A DNA stretch of 64,000 nt from an uncultured Paracoccaceae bacterium (lineage in GTDB: Bacteria; Pseudomonadota; Alphaproteobacteria; Rhodobacterales; Rhodobacteraceae). The stretch is from positions 124,001 through 188,000 of the forward strand of contig CANLND010000003.1 in assembly GCA_947492585.1 (NCBI GenBank), in the 5' to 3' direction. This document shows, piece by piece, positions 17,284 through 25,908 of this stretch (positions within the stretch are counted from its first letter, which is position 1; every line of letters begins with the position of its first letter). A model generated the notes under the pieces. It saw nothing but the letters and a program-made list of their open reading frames with translations. It ran no database searches and was not told where the DNA came from. The position numbers were made by a program, and so were the translations under genes.

Positions 17284-18300
17284 TCAGTCAAAAGTGCCGG
17301 CAACACGCCCCAGCAGCATAAAGGCGCGGGCGGTGCGGGTTTCGCTGATGGCGGCGACCTCAGAATCCGTCGCGCTGCCCTCAAAATCCACAAACATCTG
17401 ATCAAAGCGCCGCAGGAAGTGATGCGCCGCATCGCGAAAAATCGGATCCTGTTTCATCCGCGCGGCCGAAAGTGCCAGAGAGGTGCGATCCCGCACGCCA
17501 CCCAGGGCCGCCACTTCACGTCCGCGCGCGCCCTTGGCAAACTGGCGCCACACTTCGGGACGGGCCATATCGGGATGCAGATCGTCCATGTAAATGCCGT
17601 CCTGACTGAGCAATGTCAGCACGTCCTGCGCGGCCTGAATGACCTGGCTGGCGCGACGGTCTTGTAGTGCAAGGCGCAGGGCCGTGAACCCGGCCTCATC
17701 TTCGGCCGTTTCTGGGAAGTTCAAGGCCCGGATGAATTGGTCCACCGGAAGCGGCGGGTGCATGTCTTCGGCTGAGGTGCCAAGCGCCAGTGCCCCTTGA
17801 TCTTCTACGGGAAGCTCGGGGTTTCGCGTGGGGATCGCCACACGGCTGGGATCTGTGCGACTGCTTTGAAATGTCGCCAGCGCGGTTTCGGTCTTGCGCG
17901 CGGTTTCGGCGATCTCTTCCAGTTTTTGGGCCACCGAGGGTTCAGTCACCGTCACCGCATGTTGCGTCTGGTTCAAAACGCTGGCCTGCAGGGCTTCGAC
18001 TATCTCGGAGATGCGCGCCGTTTCCTGCGCCGAAATGCGGGCCGTGCGCAGGCTTAGCGCGCAGCCCCAAACCAGCAGCACCGGCACAATCAACACCAAG
18101 AGCGATAGAATCGGATCGGACCACAGCGCGGCGTCGGAGGCGCCAAACAGCAGATCCCCCAGCATAAACACCACAACCCACAACAGGCTGAGCCCCAGCG
18201 CCACGACCTCCGCGAGACCCAATGAGAGGCTCTCACCCCGATCAAGCGGTGGCAATGGCGGGATTGGCAGTCGCTTTTGATTGATGGGGGAGCCTGTCAT
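17284..18300 (-). CDS. Conserved hypothetical membrane protein
   Basis: A 338-residue protein that I do not recognise beyond a general Rhodobacterales look. Two adjacent membrane segments lie near residues 32-53 and 64-84, a coiled-coil-like helical stretch (ARISAQETARISEIVEAL...) follows, then a Pro-rich linker around residues 145-185 and a compact C-terminal domain ending in a Rhodobacterales-style FMLLGRVAGTFD. It is likely an inner-membrane protein with a cytoplasmic C-terminal domain. It sits 19 bases downstream of greA on the same strand. Confidence 0.75.
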   Translation of the reverse strand: MTGSPINQKRLPIPPLPPLDRGESLSLGLAEVVALGLSLLWVVVFMLGDLLFGASDAALWSDPILSLLVLIVPVLLVWGCALSLRTARISAQETARISEIVEALQASVLNQTQHAVTVTEPSVAQKLEEIAETARKTETALATFQSSRTDPSRVAIPTRNPELPVEDQGALALGTSAEDMHPPLPVDQFIRALNFPETAEDEAGFTALRLALQDRRASQVIQAAQDVLTLLSQDGIYMDDLHPDMARPEVWRQFAKGARGREVAALGGVRDRTSLALSAARMKQDPIFRDAAHHFLRRFDQMFVDFEGSATDSEVAAISETRTARAFMLLGRVAGTFD

Positions 18301-18319
18301 GGCGGCGCTCAGCTTTGGG

Positions 18320-18790
18320 TCAGGAAAAGTTAATGGTCAAAATCTCATAAGAGCGCACACCACCGGGGGTGCGCACGTCAACGCTGTCACCTTCTTCCTT
18401 GCCAATCAAGGCACGTGCGATGGGAGATTTGATATTTAGCAACCCGGCTTCGATGTTGGCTTCATATTCGCCAACGATCTGCCAGGATTTCTCTTCGTCG
18501 GTGTCTTCATCCACCACGGTGACCTTGGCACCAAATTTAATTGCGCCGGACAATTTGGAGGGATTAATCACATCGGCCAAAGACAGGATGCCTTCCAGCT
18601 CTTTGACGCGACCTTCGATAAAGGACTGCTTTTCGCGCGCCGAGTGGTATTCGGCGTTCTCCGACAGGTCGCCCAGCTCGCGCGCTTCGGCGATGGCCCG
18701 GATGATTGCGGGGCGCTCCACCGATTTTAGGTTTTTCAGCTCTGCTTCAAGTGCGGCAAAGCCATTCGGCGTCATCGGGATCTTTTCCAT
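18320..18790 (-). CDS. greA: Transcription elongation factor GreA
   Basis: A 156-residue GreA, which binds RNA polymerase through its secondary channel and restarts backtracked complexes by stimulating transcript cleavage. The N-terminal antiparallel coiled coil carries the acidic tip in [21 protein letters not shown]-type sequence (residues about 36-55), and the C-terminal FKBP-like domain ends in [22 protein letters not shown]. Normal length. The unknown membrane protein follows at 19 bases, so they may be cotranscribed. Confidence 0.97.
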   Translation of the reverse strand: MEKIPMTPNGFAALEAELKNLKSVERPAIIRAIAEARELGDLSENAEYHSAREKQSFIEGRVKELEGILSLADVINPSKLSGAIKFGAKVTVVDEDTDEEKSWQIVGEYEANIEAGLLNIKSPIARALIGKEEGDSVDVRTPGGVRSYEILTINFS

Positions 18791-19007
18791 GCGAATGTCC
18801 AGGTCTTTATGTCTGTGCTGGCAATAGCGGTTAAGGTTCTGTTCGAACAGTGTCGCCCCGCGACAAGACTGCAGCGGGGCGGGTGAACACGTTGGCAGAT
18901 ACCTGACCCAATCCCGGCCAAAATTGCAAGAGGGGGGCGGGGTCTCTCCACAGAGATTTGCTTAATTTACCTGACGCAGCAGCGACATATGGCCGATTTT
19001 GACGCTT

Positions 19008-19409
19008 TTATGCTGGGTTTGCGTCCTCGGTGTCGTAACAGACCACTTCAAATTCGACACCGTTGTCATCGTTGAAATAGAACCGGCGCCCCGGTTCGTA
19101 GTCGGCGTGATTGATCGGTTTGAAGCCCTGCTCGCGCACCAATTTTTCTGTTGCGGCGTCGTCCTCGACCACCACCGCCAAGTGATTCAATGCCCCGCGT
19201 GTGGTGTAGCTGTAGGGCGGATCTGAGACCTCAGACGGGGGCGAGTAGAGCGCGATATAGCTGGTGTCGCTGCCAATATGGATGGTGTGTCCGTTGTCTT
19301 TTGCATCTCCTTGCCAACGGATGTGCCAGCCAAAGACCTGCGTCATCCACGCGGCTGTTTCGGCCGGGTTGGCAACGGTGATGTTGGCATGTTCAAGGGT
19401 TGCAGTCAT
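19008..19409 (-). CDS. VOC (glyoxalase/bleomycin resistance) family protein
   Basis: A 133-residue single-unit vicinal-oxygen-chelate protein. It opens LEHANITVANPAETAAWM and continues with GALNHLAVVVED and RRFYFNDDNGVEFEVVCYD, the paired beta-alpha-beta-beta-beta modules of the fold; H8, H near residue 81 and the Glu near residue 124 are candidate metal ligands. The substrate is unknown. The frame is open far upstream, through soxR, but the ATG at 19409 begins the fold. Divergent from soxR with a SoxR-box-like palindrome between, so it is probably a SoxR target. Confidence 0.85.
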   Translation of the reverse strand: MTATLEHANITVANPAETAAWMTQVFGWHIRWQGDAKDNGHTIHIGSDTSYIALYSPPSEVSDPPYSYTTRGALNHLAVVVEDDAATEKLVREQGFKPINHADYEPGRRFYFNDDNGVEFEVVCYDTEDANPA

Positions 19410-19462
19410 GAAAGTCTCTCCTGAGTATCGGGATGATTGTATTGACGTGCTTTGAACGCTAA

Positions 19463-19492
19463 TTTCTAAACCTAACTTTAAGTCAAGGAAAA
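19463..19492 (-). promoter_or_regulatory. Probable SoxR-dependent promoter and operator for the VOC gene
   Basis: The 18-base imperfect palindrome at 19471-19488 (CCT...AGG ends, central TTAA) agrees at 12 of 18 positions with the E. coli soxS SoxR box as I remember it. Read on the minus strand it lies between a -35-like TTTTCC (19492-19487) and a -10-like TAGAAA (19468-19463) with an 18-19 base spacer, the overlong geometry used by MerR-family activators. On the plus strand the same geometry would put the -10 inside the soxR start. Confidence 0.55.
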
Positions 19493-19508
19493 AATGCAGG
19501 AGGGACTC

Positions 19509-19976
19509 ATGGGGCAGGCCGCAGGGATTTCGATTGGCTATATGGCAGAGCGTACTGGATTGGCGGTGTCTGCGATCCGGTACTACGAAGAGCAGGGGTT
19601 GGTCGCGCCGTGGCGCAACGCGGGCGGGCAGCGGCGGTTTCTGCGGGCCGACATTCGGCGGCTCAGCTTTGTGATGATCGCCCAGCAGTTTGGGTTCTCT
19701 CTCCCGGAGATCCGCGATCTTTTGTCGCAACTGCCTGGTGGGCGGACGCCCACACCGGAAGACTGGGCGGCGCTTTCGGCGACATTTCGCAGCCATTTGG
19801 ATCAGCGAATCGAAACTCTGGAGCGTCTTCGGGACAATTTGGACGGATGTATTGGCTGCGGCTGTCTTTCACTGCCAAAATGTGCGCTTTACAACCCAAA
19901 GGACAGCGCACAAACGCGCGGTTCCGGCCCGCGTTATCTGATGGGAGACCGGCCCGCGACGCAAAGCGGGTCATGA
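19509..19976 (+). CDS. soxR: Redox-sensitive transcriptional activator SoxR
   Basis: A 155-residue MerR-family regulator. The winged helix is at residues about 8-75 (GYMAERTGLAVSAIRYYEEQGL), a dimerisation helix follows, and cysteines 114, 117, 119 and 125 form the CX2CXCX5C signature of the [2Fe-2S] cluster that senses redox-cycling compounds. ATG 19509 is chosen because AGGAGGGA lies immediately upstream; an in-frame ATG at 19494 precedes that signal. In non-enteric bacteria SoxR usually controls a few local genes; the divergent VOC gene is the obvious candidate. No soxS is present. Confidence 0.93.
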   Translation: MGQAAGISIGYMAERTGLAVSAIRYYEEQGLVAPWRNAGGQRRFLRADIRRLSFVMIAQQFGFSLPEIRDLLSQLPGGRTPTPEDWAALSATFRSHLDQRIETLERLRDNLDGCIGCGCLSLPKCALYNPKDSAQTRGSGPRYLMGDRPATQSGS

Positions 19977-20134
19977 ATGGCGAAAATTACCCCAAGGTCT
20001 TATCAATTCCCTGAGAATAAAGGCGATGATGCGGAGTTTGGATTGACCTCTGTGCCTTGCAAACGCTAAGCAACCGCGAAACAAAATTACGCCCAATGGG
20101 GCCGGTAGCGAAATTTAGCCAGGGAGCGTCCGAG

Positions 20135-21781
20135 ATGGCCGAGATTGAACGCGAAGCGATGGAATATGATGTTGTGATCGTCGGGGCAGGCCCCGCGGGT
20201 CTGTCAGCAGCGATCCGTCTGAAGCAATTGGACGAAGACCTGCAGGTCGTCGTTCTGGAAAAAGGCTCGGAAGTGGGTGCCCACATCCTGTCCGGTGCGG
20301 TTCTGGACCCCTGCGGCCTGAACGCGCTGATCCCCGACTGGAAAGAAAAGGGCGCGCCGTTGAACGTGCCGGTCGAGGAAGACAATTTCTACATGCTGGG
20401 CGAAGCGGGCAAAATCCGCATTCCCAACTTCCCTATGCCGCCGTTGATGAACAACCATGGCAACTACATCGTGTCGATGGGCAACGTATGCCGTTGGATG
20501 GCCGAACAAGCCGAAGAAATGGGCGTGGAAATTTTCCCCGGCATGGCGTGTTCCGAGCTGGTTTACGGCGACAACGGCGAAGTCAAAGGCGTGGTTGCTG
20601 GTGAATTTGGCAAAAACGCCGACGGCACAGCTGGCCCGTCTTATGAACCCGGCATGGAACTGCACGGCAAATACGTGTTCCTGTCCGAAGGTGTACGTGG
20701 GTCGCTGTCCAAAGAAGTGATCAACAAATACGACCTCGCTGCGGGCAAAGAGCCGCAGAAATACGGCGTTGGCATGAAAGAGATCTGGGAGATCGATCCG
20801 GCCAAACACAAAGAAGGCACAGTGACCCACACCATGGGCTGGCCTTTGGGCTCCAACGCGGGCGGCGGTTCGTTCATCTATCACCTGGACAACAATCAGG
20901 TTTACGTCGGCTTTGTGGTTCACCTGAACTACAAAAACCCCCACCTGTTCCCCTACATGGAATTCCAGCGTTTCAAGCATCACCCCATCGTTGCGAACCT
21001 GCTCGAAGGCGGCAAACGCGTGGCGTACGGTGCACGTGCGATCACCGAAGGTGGCTGGCAGTCGATGCCCAAATTGGTTGCACCCGGTGTGGCGCTGCTG
21101 GGCTGTTCTGCGGGCATGGTCAACGTGCCGCGCATCAAGGGCAACCACAACGCGATGCTGTCCGGTAAGGCCGCTGCTGAGGCCGCGTTTGACGCGATCA
21201 AAGCAGAGCGTTCCGGGGACGAGCTGTCCGCATACGAAGTTGATGTGCGTGAAGGCGCCATCGGGGACGATCTGAAAAAGGTCCGCAACGTTAAGCCGAT
21301 CTGGTCCAAGTGGGGCCTGACAGCCTCGCTGATGCTGGGTGGTCTGGACATGTGGACCAACACTCTTGGCTTCTCGCTGATTGGCACCGTGGGTCACGGT
21401 AAAAACGACGCGGACTCGACTGAGAGTGCCGCCAAGCACAAGCCGATCGATTATCCAAAGCCCGATGGCGTGTTGTCTTTTGATCGTCTGACCAACGTGG
21501 CGTTCTCGTTCACCAACCACGAAGAAAGCCAGCCCGCGCACTTGCAACTGGCGGATCCTCTGGTTCCGATTTCGCAGAACTTGCCCGACTACGCCGAACC
21601 TGCGCAGCGCTATTGCCCTGCTGGCGTATATGAAGTCGTAGAAAACGATGGCGTGAAAGATTTTGTTGTGAACTTCCAGAACTGCGTTCACTGCAAAACC
21701 TGCGACATCAAAGATCCGGCACAAAACATCACCTGGACCACCCCCCAGGGCGGCGACGGCCCGAACTATCCCAACATGTAA
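20135..21781 (+). CDS. Electron transfer flavoprotein-ubiquinone oxidoreductase
   Basis: A 548-residue ETF-QO that passes electrons from acyl-CoA dehydrogenases, via ETF, to ubiquinone at the membrane. The FAD-binding VIVGAGPAGLSAAIRL is at residues 12-27; the quinone-binding and membrane-contact region lies mid-chain; the C-terminal ferredoxin-like domain has the four cluster cysteines (RYCPAGVYEV, then NCVHCKTCDIKDP). ATG 20135 is chosen for AGGGAG upstream. The codon use is unusually GC-restricted and regular, suggesting high expression. It has its own terminator and stands alone. Confidence 0.95.
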   Translation: MAEIEREAMEYDVVIVGAGPAGLSAAIRLKQLDEDLQVVVLEKGSEVGAHILSGAVLDPCGLNALIPDWKEKGAPLNVPVEEDNFYMLGEAGKIRIPNFPMPPLMNNHGNYIVSMGNVCRWMAEQAEEMGVEIFPGMACSELVYGDNGEVKGVVAGEFGKNADGTAGPSYEPGMELHGKYVFLSEGVRGSLSKEVINKYDLAAGKEPQKYGVGMKEIWEIDPAKHKEGTVTHTMGWPLGSNAGGGSFIYHLDNNQVYVGFVVHLNYKNPHLFPYMEFQRFKHHPIVANLLEGGKRVAYGARAITEGGWQSMPKLVAPGVALLGCSAGMVNVPRIKGNHNAMLSGKAAAEAAFDAIKAERSGDELSAYEVDVREGAIGDDLKKVRNVKPIWSKWGLTASLMLGGLDMWTNTLGFSLIGTVGHGKNDADSTESAAKHKPIDYPKPDGVLSFDRLTNVAFSFTNHEESQPAHLQLADPLVPISQNLPDYAEPAQRYCPAGVYEVVENDGVKDFVVNFQNCVHCKTCDIKDPAQNITWTTPQGGDGPNYPNM

Positions 21782-21802
21782 TTGCGTCATATGCGCAGTT
21801 TG

Positions 21803-21837
21803 AAAGGCCGGGCAGTGCATTCTGCCCGGCCTTTTTT
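21803..21837 (+). terminator. Rho-independent terminator of the ETF-QO gene
   Basis: A 13-base stem (arms 21803-21815 and 21822-21834, GGCCGGGCAG core) with a six-base loop, running into a T tract, begins 22 bases after the stop codon. Confidence 0.92.
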
Positions 21838-21984
21838 GTTTATTTTATAAATTTCACACAGAGTTGCGCATAGTCTTGCTGGTATTGTTGTGGATGGCGC
21901 GGAGTTGATCAGGGTGCCATTGCCTCTTGTTAAACAAGCGCCTAGCTTGAGAAAAAGATATGATAAAACCCTTGGGAGACCTGC

Positions 21985-23709
21985 GTGGCCTATAAATTCC
22001 TCCGTTCCATGACACGAGTTACAGCTGTGGCGGCCCTGATGGCGACCGCCGCGCCACCTGTATTGGCACAGGGGCTGGCAGGCTCGTATCTGGCGGGGCG
22101 GGCGGCCACCTATGATGGAGATTTTTCGGCCATCGCACGCTATTACACTCAGGCGTTGGCCCGAGATCCCGGCAATATGGTGTTGAAGGAAAATGTGGTC
22201 TTTGCGCAGCTTGTTCTGGGGGAGCTGGACCGTGCAAAGCCCCTTGCGCGCCAGATTTGGGAACAGGGTGCCATCAGCCAGATCGCCAATATTGCGATGG
22301 TCGGCGCACTGACCAAGGCGGGTGATTTTCAGTCTATTCTAGACCGCGACCCCGAAACGCAGATGATCGCCGACCTGACGGATGGCTTGATCACAGGCTG
22401 GGCGCATTTGGCGACGGGAGATGTGCGGCAGGCGATTGCAGTGTTTACTGAAATGGCCAAGGAAGACCGGCTTGCCTATTTTGCCAACTTCCACCACGCT
22501 CTCGCGCTGGCCTCTGTTGGGGATCATTCGGGAGCCGAGGCGCTGTTTGCCAAGGATAACAGGCGTTTGGCGCGGTCGTCGCGCCGTGCGGCTTTGGCGT
22601 ATGTGCAGGTGTTGTCGCAGCTTGGCAAAAGTGAGGCCGCTCTGGCCTTTATGACCGAAGGGTTCGGGAACCGCTTTGATCCGGGCCTGACGCATATTGC
22701 AGATCAGTTGAATGCGGGCGAAACATTGCGGTTTGACATTGCCGTCACCCCCACCGACGGCATGGCCGAGGTGTTCTTTTCCATTGGGATGGGGCTGAGC
22801 CGGGATGCAAATCCAGATTACGCCTTGATGTATACGCGTCTTGCGACCTCTTTGCGCCCGTCGCATGTGGATGCAACGCTGCTGAGCGCAGAGCTGCTGG
22901 ATGAACTCGGGCGCTTTGATCTGGCGGTGGCCGCCTATCGCGCGGTGCCAAAGGACCACCCAGAATTTCACGCCGCTGAACTGGGGCGGGCGGAGGCCAT
23001 GCGCCGTGCGGACATGCCCGAAGCCGCGGTTGAGGTGTTGCGCAATCTGGCCAAATCTTATCCGCAGGATCCGGCGGTTTTTGCCGAGCTGGGTGATTTG
23101 TTGCACCAACGCGAAGACTATAAAGCCGCCGTTGAGGCCTATGATGCGGCGCTAGAATTTACCCCAGCCCAAGCGCGCGGGCGCTGGCGGTTGCTCTATG
23201 TGCGCGGCATTGGCCATGAGCGCCTGAAACAATGGGACAATGCTGAAGCCGACTTTCGGGCCGCGCTTGCGCTGAACCCAAATCAACCACAGGTTTTGAA
23301 CTATCTTGGCTATTCCTTGGTTGAAAAACAGATCAAGCTGGACGAAGCGCTGTCTTTGATTGAGCGGGCTGTCGCGGCCGAGCCGGATTCTGGCTACATT
23401 GTCGATTCTCTGGGGTGGGTGCTCTATCGTCTGGGGCGCTACGCAGAGGCGGTTGAACATCTTGAGGTTGCGGCGCGGCTGATGCCTGTTGACCCTGTGG
23501 TGAATGATCACCTGGGGGATGTCTACTGGGCGGTGGGCCGTCTGCGCGAGGCTGAGTTCCAATGGCGCCGGGCCCTGTCGTTTGTGGATCCGGGTGACAC
23601 CGAGGCCGAGGCGGACCCCGAGCGAATCCGTCGTAAGCTTGAGATTGGTCTGGATCTGGTTCTGGAACAAGAAGGCGCCGAGCCCCTGCAGGTCGCCCAT
23701 GACGGTTGA
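21985..23709 (+). CDS. Tetratricopeptide repeat protein, exported
   Basis: A 574-residue protein with an N-terminal signal sequence (about residues 1-28, cut after VLA-Q) and TPR-like repeats through most of the chain; clear units are EDYKAAVEAYDAALEFTP, WDNAEADFRAALALNPNQPQ, KLDEALSLIERAVAAEP and RYAEAVEHLEVAARLMP between about residues 370 and 510. TPR solenoids hold protein complexes; here probably in the periplasm or at the envelope. The GTG at 21985 has GGGAG seven bases upstream. Its end overlaps the ispE start by 11 bases, a conserved Rhodobacterales pairing with unexplained meaning. Confidence 0.88.
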   Translation: MAYKFLRSMTRVTAVAALMATAAPPVLAQGLAGSYLAGRAATYDGDFSAIARYYTQALARDPGNMVLKENVVFAQLVLGELDRAKPLARQIWEQGAISQIANIAMVGALTKAGDFQSILDRDPETQMIADLTDGLITGWAHLATGDVRQAIAVFTEMAKEDRLAYFANFHHALALASVGDHSGAEALFAKDNRRLARSSRRAALAYVQVLSQLGKSEAALAFMTEGFGNRFDPGLTHIADQLNAGETLRFDIAVTPTDGMAEVFFSIGMGLSRDANPDYALMYTRLATSLRPSHVDATLLSAELLDELGRFDLAVAAYRAVPKDHPEFHAAELGRAEAMRRADMPEAAVEVLRNLAKSYPQDPAVFAELGDLLHQREDYKAAVEAYDAALEFTPAQARGRWRLLYVRGIGHERLKQWDNAEADFRAALALNPNQPQVLNYLGYSLVEKQIKLDEALSLIERAVAAEPDSGYIVDSLGWVLYRLGRYAEAVEHLEVAARLMPVDPVVNDHLGDVYWAVGRLREAEFQWRRALSFVDPGDTEAEADPERIRRKLEIGLDLVLEQEGAEPLQVAHDG

Positions 23710-24526
23710 AGGGTTTGCGCCCGCCAAGGTCAACCTGACACTACATGTCACCGGTCAACGAGATGATGGCTACCATGTGTTGGATTCGCTGGTGGTGTTT
23801 GCAGATGTGGGGGATCGGCTTTGGGTGTCGCCCGATGACGGGCTGTCACTGACGGTCACCGGGCCGATGGCGGCGGGCGTGCCAACGGATGGGCGCAATC
23901 TGGTGCTGCAGGCGGCGGAACTGGCGGGCATTCGCGATGTGGCGATCCGGTTGGAAAAACACCTGCCAGCTGAGGCGGGGATTGGCGGTGGCTCGTCTGA
24001 TGCGGCGGCGACCTTGCGGGGGCTGTCGGCGTTGTTTGACATTCCACTACTTGCCCAAAGCGAACGGCTGGGGGCGGATGTACCGGTCTGTCTGGAGGCC
24101 ACAGCGGCGCGGATGACGGGAACCGGTGAACAGGTTACATCAGTGTCTAATCTGCCGGACCTGCCCGCAGTCCTGATCAATCCCGGTGTTCCAGTGGCGA
24201 CACCGCCAGTGTTCAAGGCATTGACCCGGAAGGTAAATTCCCCGATGCCCAAGGCGCTTCCACGATTTCAGGCGGTCAAGGATGTGTTGGCGTGGCTGGC
24301 GACCCAACGCAATGATCTGCAGGCGCCTGCCATCGCGCTACATCCTGAGATCGGGCAGGCGTTGCAGCATTTACGACAGCTGCCCGAGGTGGGTTTGGCA
24401 CGGATGTCGGGATCTGGTGCCAGCTGTTTTGCTTTGTTTGAACACCGCGATCAGGCGGATCAGGCGGCGGCGCAGTTGCGGCAAGAGCGACCTGAATGGT
24501 GGGTCCAAAGCTGCACCTTACGATAA
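23699..24526 (+). CDS. ispE: 4-(cytidine 5'-diphospho)-2-C-methyl-D-erythritol kinase IspE
   Basis: A 275-residue GHMP kinase of the non-mevalonate isoprenoid pathway. N-terminal FAPAKVNLTLHVTGQRDDGYH is the family start, the ATP-binding loop AEAGIGGGSSDAAA is at residues 91-104, and the C-terminal GHMP motif is MSGSGASCFALF. The ATG lies 11 bases inside the TPR gene, so translation is coupled. The polyprenyl diphosphate synthase gene, which uses the pathway's products, converges on it from the other side. Confidence 0.94.
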   Translation: MTVEGFAPAKVNLTLHVTGQRDDGYHVLDSLVVFADVGDRLWVSPDDGLSLTVTGPMAAGVPTDGRNLVLQAAELAGIRDVAIRLEKHLPAEAGIGGGSSDAAATLRGLSALFDIPLLAQSERLGADVPVCLEATAARMTGTGEQVTSVSNLPDLPAVLINPGVPVATPPVFKALTRKVNSPMPKALPRFQAVKDVLAWLATQRNDLQAPAIALHPEIGQALQHLRQLPEVGLARMSGSGASCFALFEHRDQADQAAAQLRQERPEWWVQSCTLR

Positions 24527-24552
24527 AATCCGGCAGGGTCTGGCAGGGCGAT

Positions 24553-24625
24553 CTCCCGCCCGTCGGAGGGGCTCTGAGGCAGAGCCCACCTCCCGTTGGG
24601 CCACGCGCCGTGCAGGGCACGGCGC
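24553..24625 (+). repeat. Two-hairpin extragenic element, copy 2
   Basis: CTCCCGCC box at 24553-24560; first hairpin GGGCTCTG / CAGAGCCC with loop AGG (24569-24587), closed by an outer GGAGG/CCTCC pair; CCCGTTGGGC box at 24592-24601; second hairpin GCGCCGTGC / GCACGGCGC with loop AGG (24605-24625). It fills the gap between the convergent ispE and ispB genes and may act as their shared terminator, although no T tract follows. Confidence 0.75.
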
Positions 24626-24634
24626 GGTTGCGTA

Positions 24635-25633
24635 TTATGCCAAGCGCGACACCACGTAATCTGTAAGATCGTTTAACATGGTGCGAATAGGCGCATCCGG
24701 CAGCGCGTCCAGCGCGGCTTTGGCTTTGGCGGCCCAGGCCATGGCATCAGCGCGGGTGGCTTCCAGCGTCTGGTATTTCGCCATCAGGGCCATCGCGTGC
24801 TCCAGGTCGCCGTCTTCTTGGCGACCTTTTTCGATGGTACGGGTCCAAAAGGCGCGCTCGTCGTCGCTGGCCTGCGCCACGGCTTTGATCACGGGCAGGG
24901 TCAGTTTGCGTTCCCGGAAATCATCCCCGACGTTTTTGCCGGTGGTTTTGGCATCGCCTTGATAATCCAGCAGATCATCGGCAATCTGGAAGGCAATGCC
25001 CAAGGCGTCGCCATAATCCCACAGGGCCTGAACCTGCGCTTCGTCGGCATTGGCAATCACGCCGCCCACTTGGGTTGCGGCGGAGAACAGCGCCGCCGTT
25101 TTGCCGCGCACAACCTGCAGATAGATCGATTCGTCGGTGTTCAGATCGCTGGCCGCCGTCATCTGCAATACTTCGCCTTCGGCAATCGTGGCAGAGGCAT
25201 TGGCCAGAATGTCCAGCACCCGCAAAGAACCCGTTTCAACCATCAGCTGGAAGCTGCGGGAAAACAGGTAATCGCCGACCAGAACCGAGCTTTTGTTGTC
25301 CCACAGCAGATTGGCGGTGGGGCGGCCACGGCGCTGGCCGCTTTCGTCGACCACATCATCGTGCAGCAGCGTGGCGGTGTGAATGAATTCGACCGTTGCG
25401 GCCAGTTTGACGTCGTCCTCGCCCTGATAGCCACAGAGTTTGGCTGCTGCGAGCGTCAGCATTGGCCGCAGACGCTTGCCGCCGGCGTTGACCAGATGCG
25501 CTGTCACTTCGGGGATGCGGGGTGCGTGTTTGGAGGCCATCCGGGTCTGAATCAGCGTGTTGACCGCCGCCATTTCTGCGCTGAGGGTCTCGGCCAGCAT
25601 TTCATGTGGTTTTTGCATCACGACTTGATCCAT
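24635..25633 (-). CDS. ispB: Polyprenyl diphosphate synthase (octa-/decaprenyl, ubiquinone side chain)
   Basis: A 332-residue trans-prenyltransferase that builds the long isoprenoid tail of ubiquinone; alphaproteobacteria usually make Q-10, so decaprenyl is likely but chain length is not readable here. The two aspartate-rich motifs DDVVD (residues 92-96) and DDLLD (219-223) that bind Mg-diphosphate are intact, as are the GGKRLRP and VGDYLFSRSF segments. The ATG at 25633 has AGGAAA five bases upstream and is preferred over the in-frame ATG at 25660. Divergent from the DUF2007 gene. Confidence 0.92.
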   Translation of the reverse strand: MDQVVMQKPHEMLAETLSAEMAAVNTLIQTRMASKHAPRIPEVTAHLVNAGGKRLRPMLTLAAAKLCGYQGEDDVKLAATVEFIHTATLLHDDVVDESGQRRGRPTANLLWDNKSSVLVGDYLFSRSFQLMVETGSLRVLDILANASATIAEGEVLQMTAASDLNTDESIYLQVVRGKTAALFSAATQVGGVIANADEAQVQALWDYGDALGIAFQIADDLLDYQGDAKTTGKNVGDDFRERKLTLPVIKAVAQASDDERAFWTRTIEKGRQEDGDLEHAMALMAKYQTLEATRADAMAWAAKAKAALDALPDAPIRTMLNDLTDYVVSRLA

Positions 25634-25690
25634 TATTTTCCTGCCTGCAAGGCTCGACATTCTACCAAGCTTGCCCTTAGATCCATCCCT

Positions 25691-25906
25691 ATGAAGGAAC
25701 TTTTGCGCAGCACAGACCCAACGATATTAGCCTATGCCTCTGCACTCCTTGAGGGAGAGGATATAGACTGCTTTGTGATGGACGTAAATATGAGCGTACT
25801 GGAAGGAGGCATCGGAATTTTCCCACGCCGACTGATGGTGCGTGTCGACGATTATGACGCGGCCGCGCGCGCCATGCGCGACAATGAAATTCCGTTGGGG
25901 CAGTAG
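25691..25906 (+). CDS. DUF2007 domain-containing protein
   Basis: A 71-residue cytoplasmic protein of the DUF2007 family (sometimes labelled putative signal-transducing protein; function unknown). The pattern MKELLRSTDPTILAYASALLEGEDIDCF...VRVDDYDAAARAM is typical: a small ferredoxin-like fold in which a helix with LL.GE.I precedes a hydrophobic strand. Two bases separate it from the methyltransferase gene, so they form an operon. Confidence 0.88.
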   Translation: MKELLRSTDPTILAYASALLEGEDIDCFVMDVNMSVLEGGIGIFPRRLMVRVDDYDAAARAMRDNEIPLGQ

Positions 25907-25908
25907 TT

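Noticed and set aside
20204-21820. A 538-codon open frame antisense to the ETF-QO gene
   Set aside because: Shadow of the strongly biased, GC-rich codon use of the real gene; no family features, no ribosome-binding site. The same applies to long antisense frames over phaA (30305-31459), lysA (35298-36455), mdh (53352-54269) and sdhA (60237-61442).
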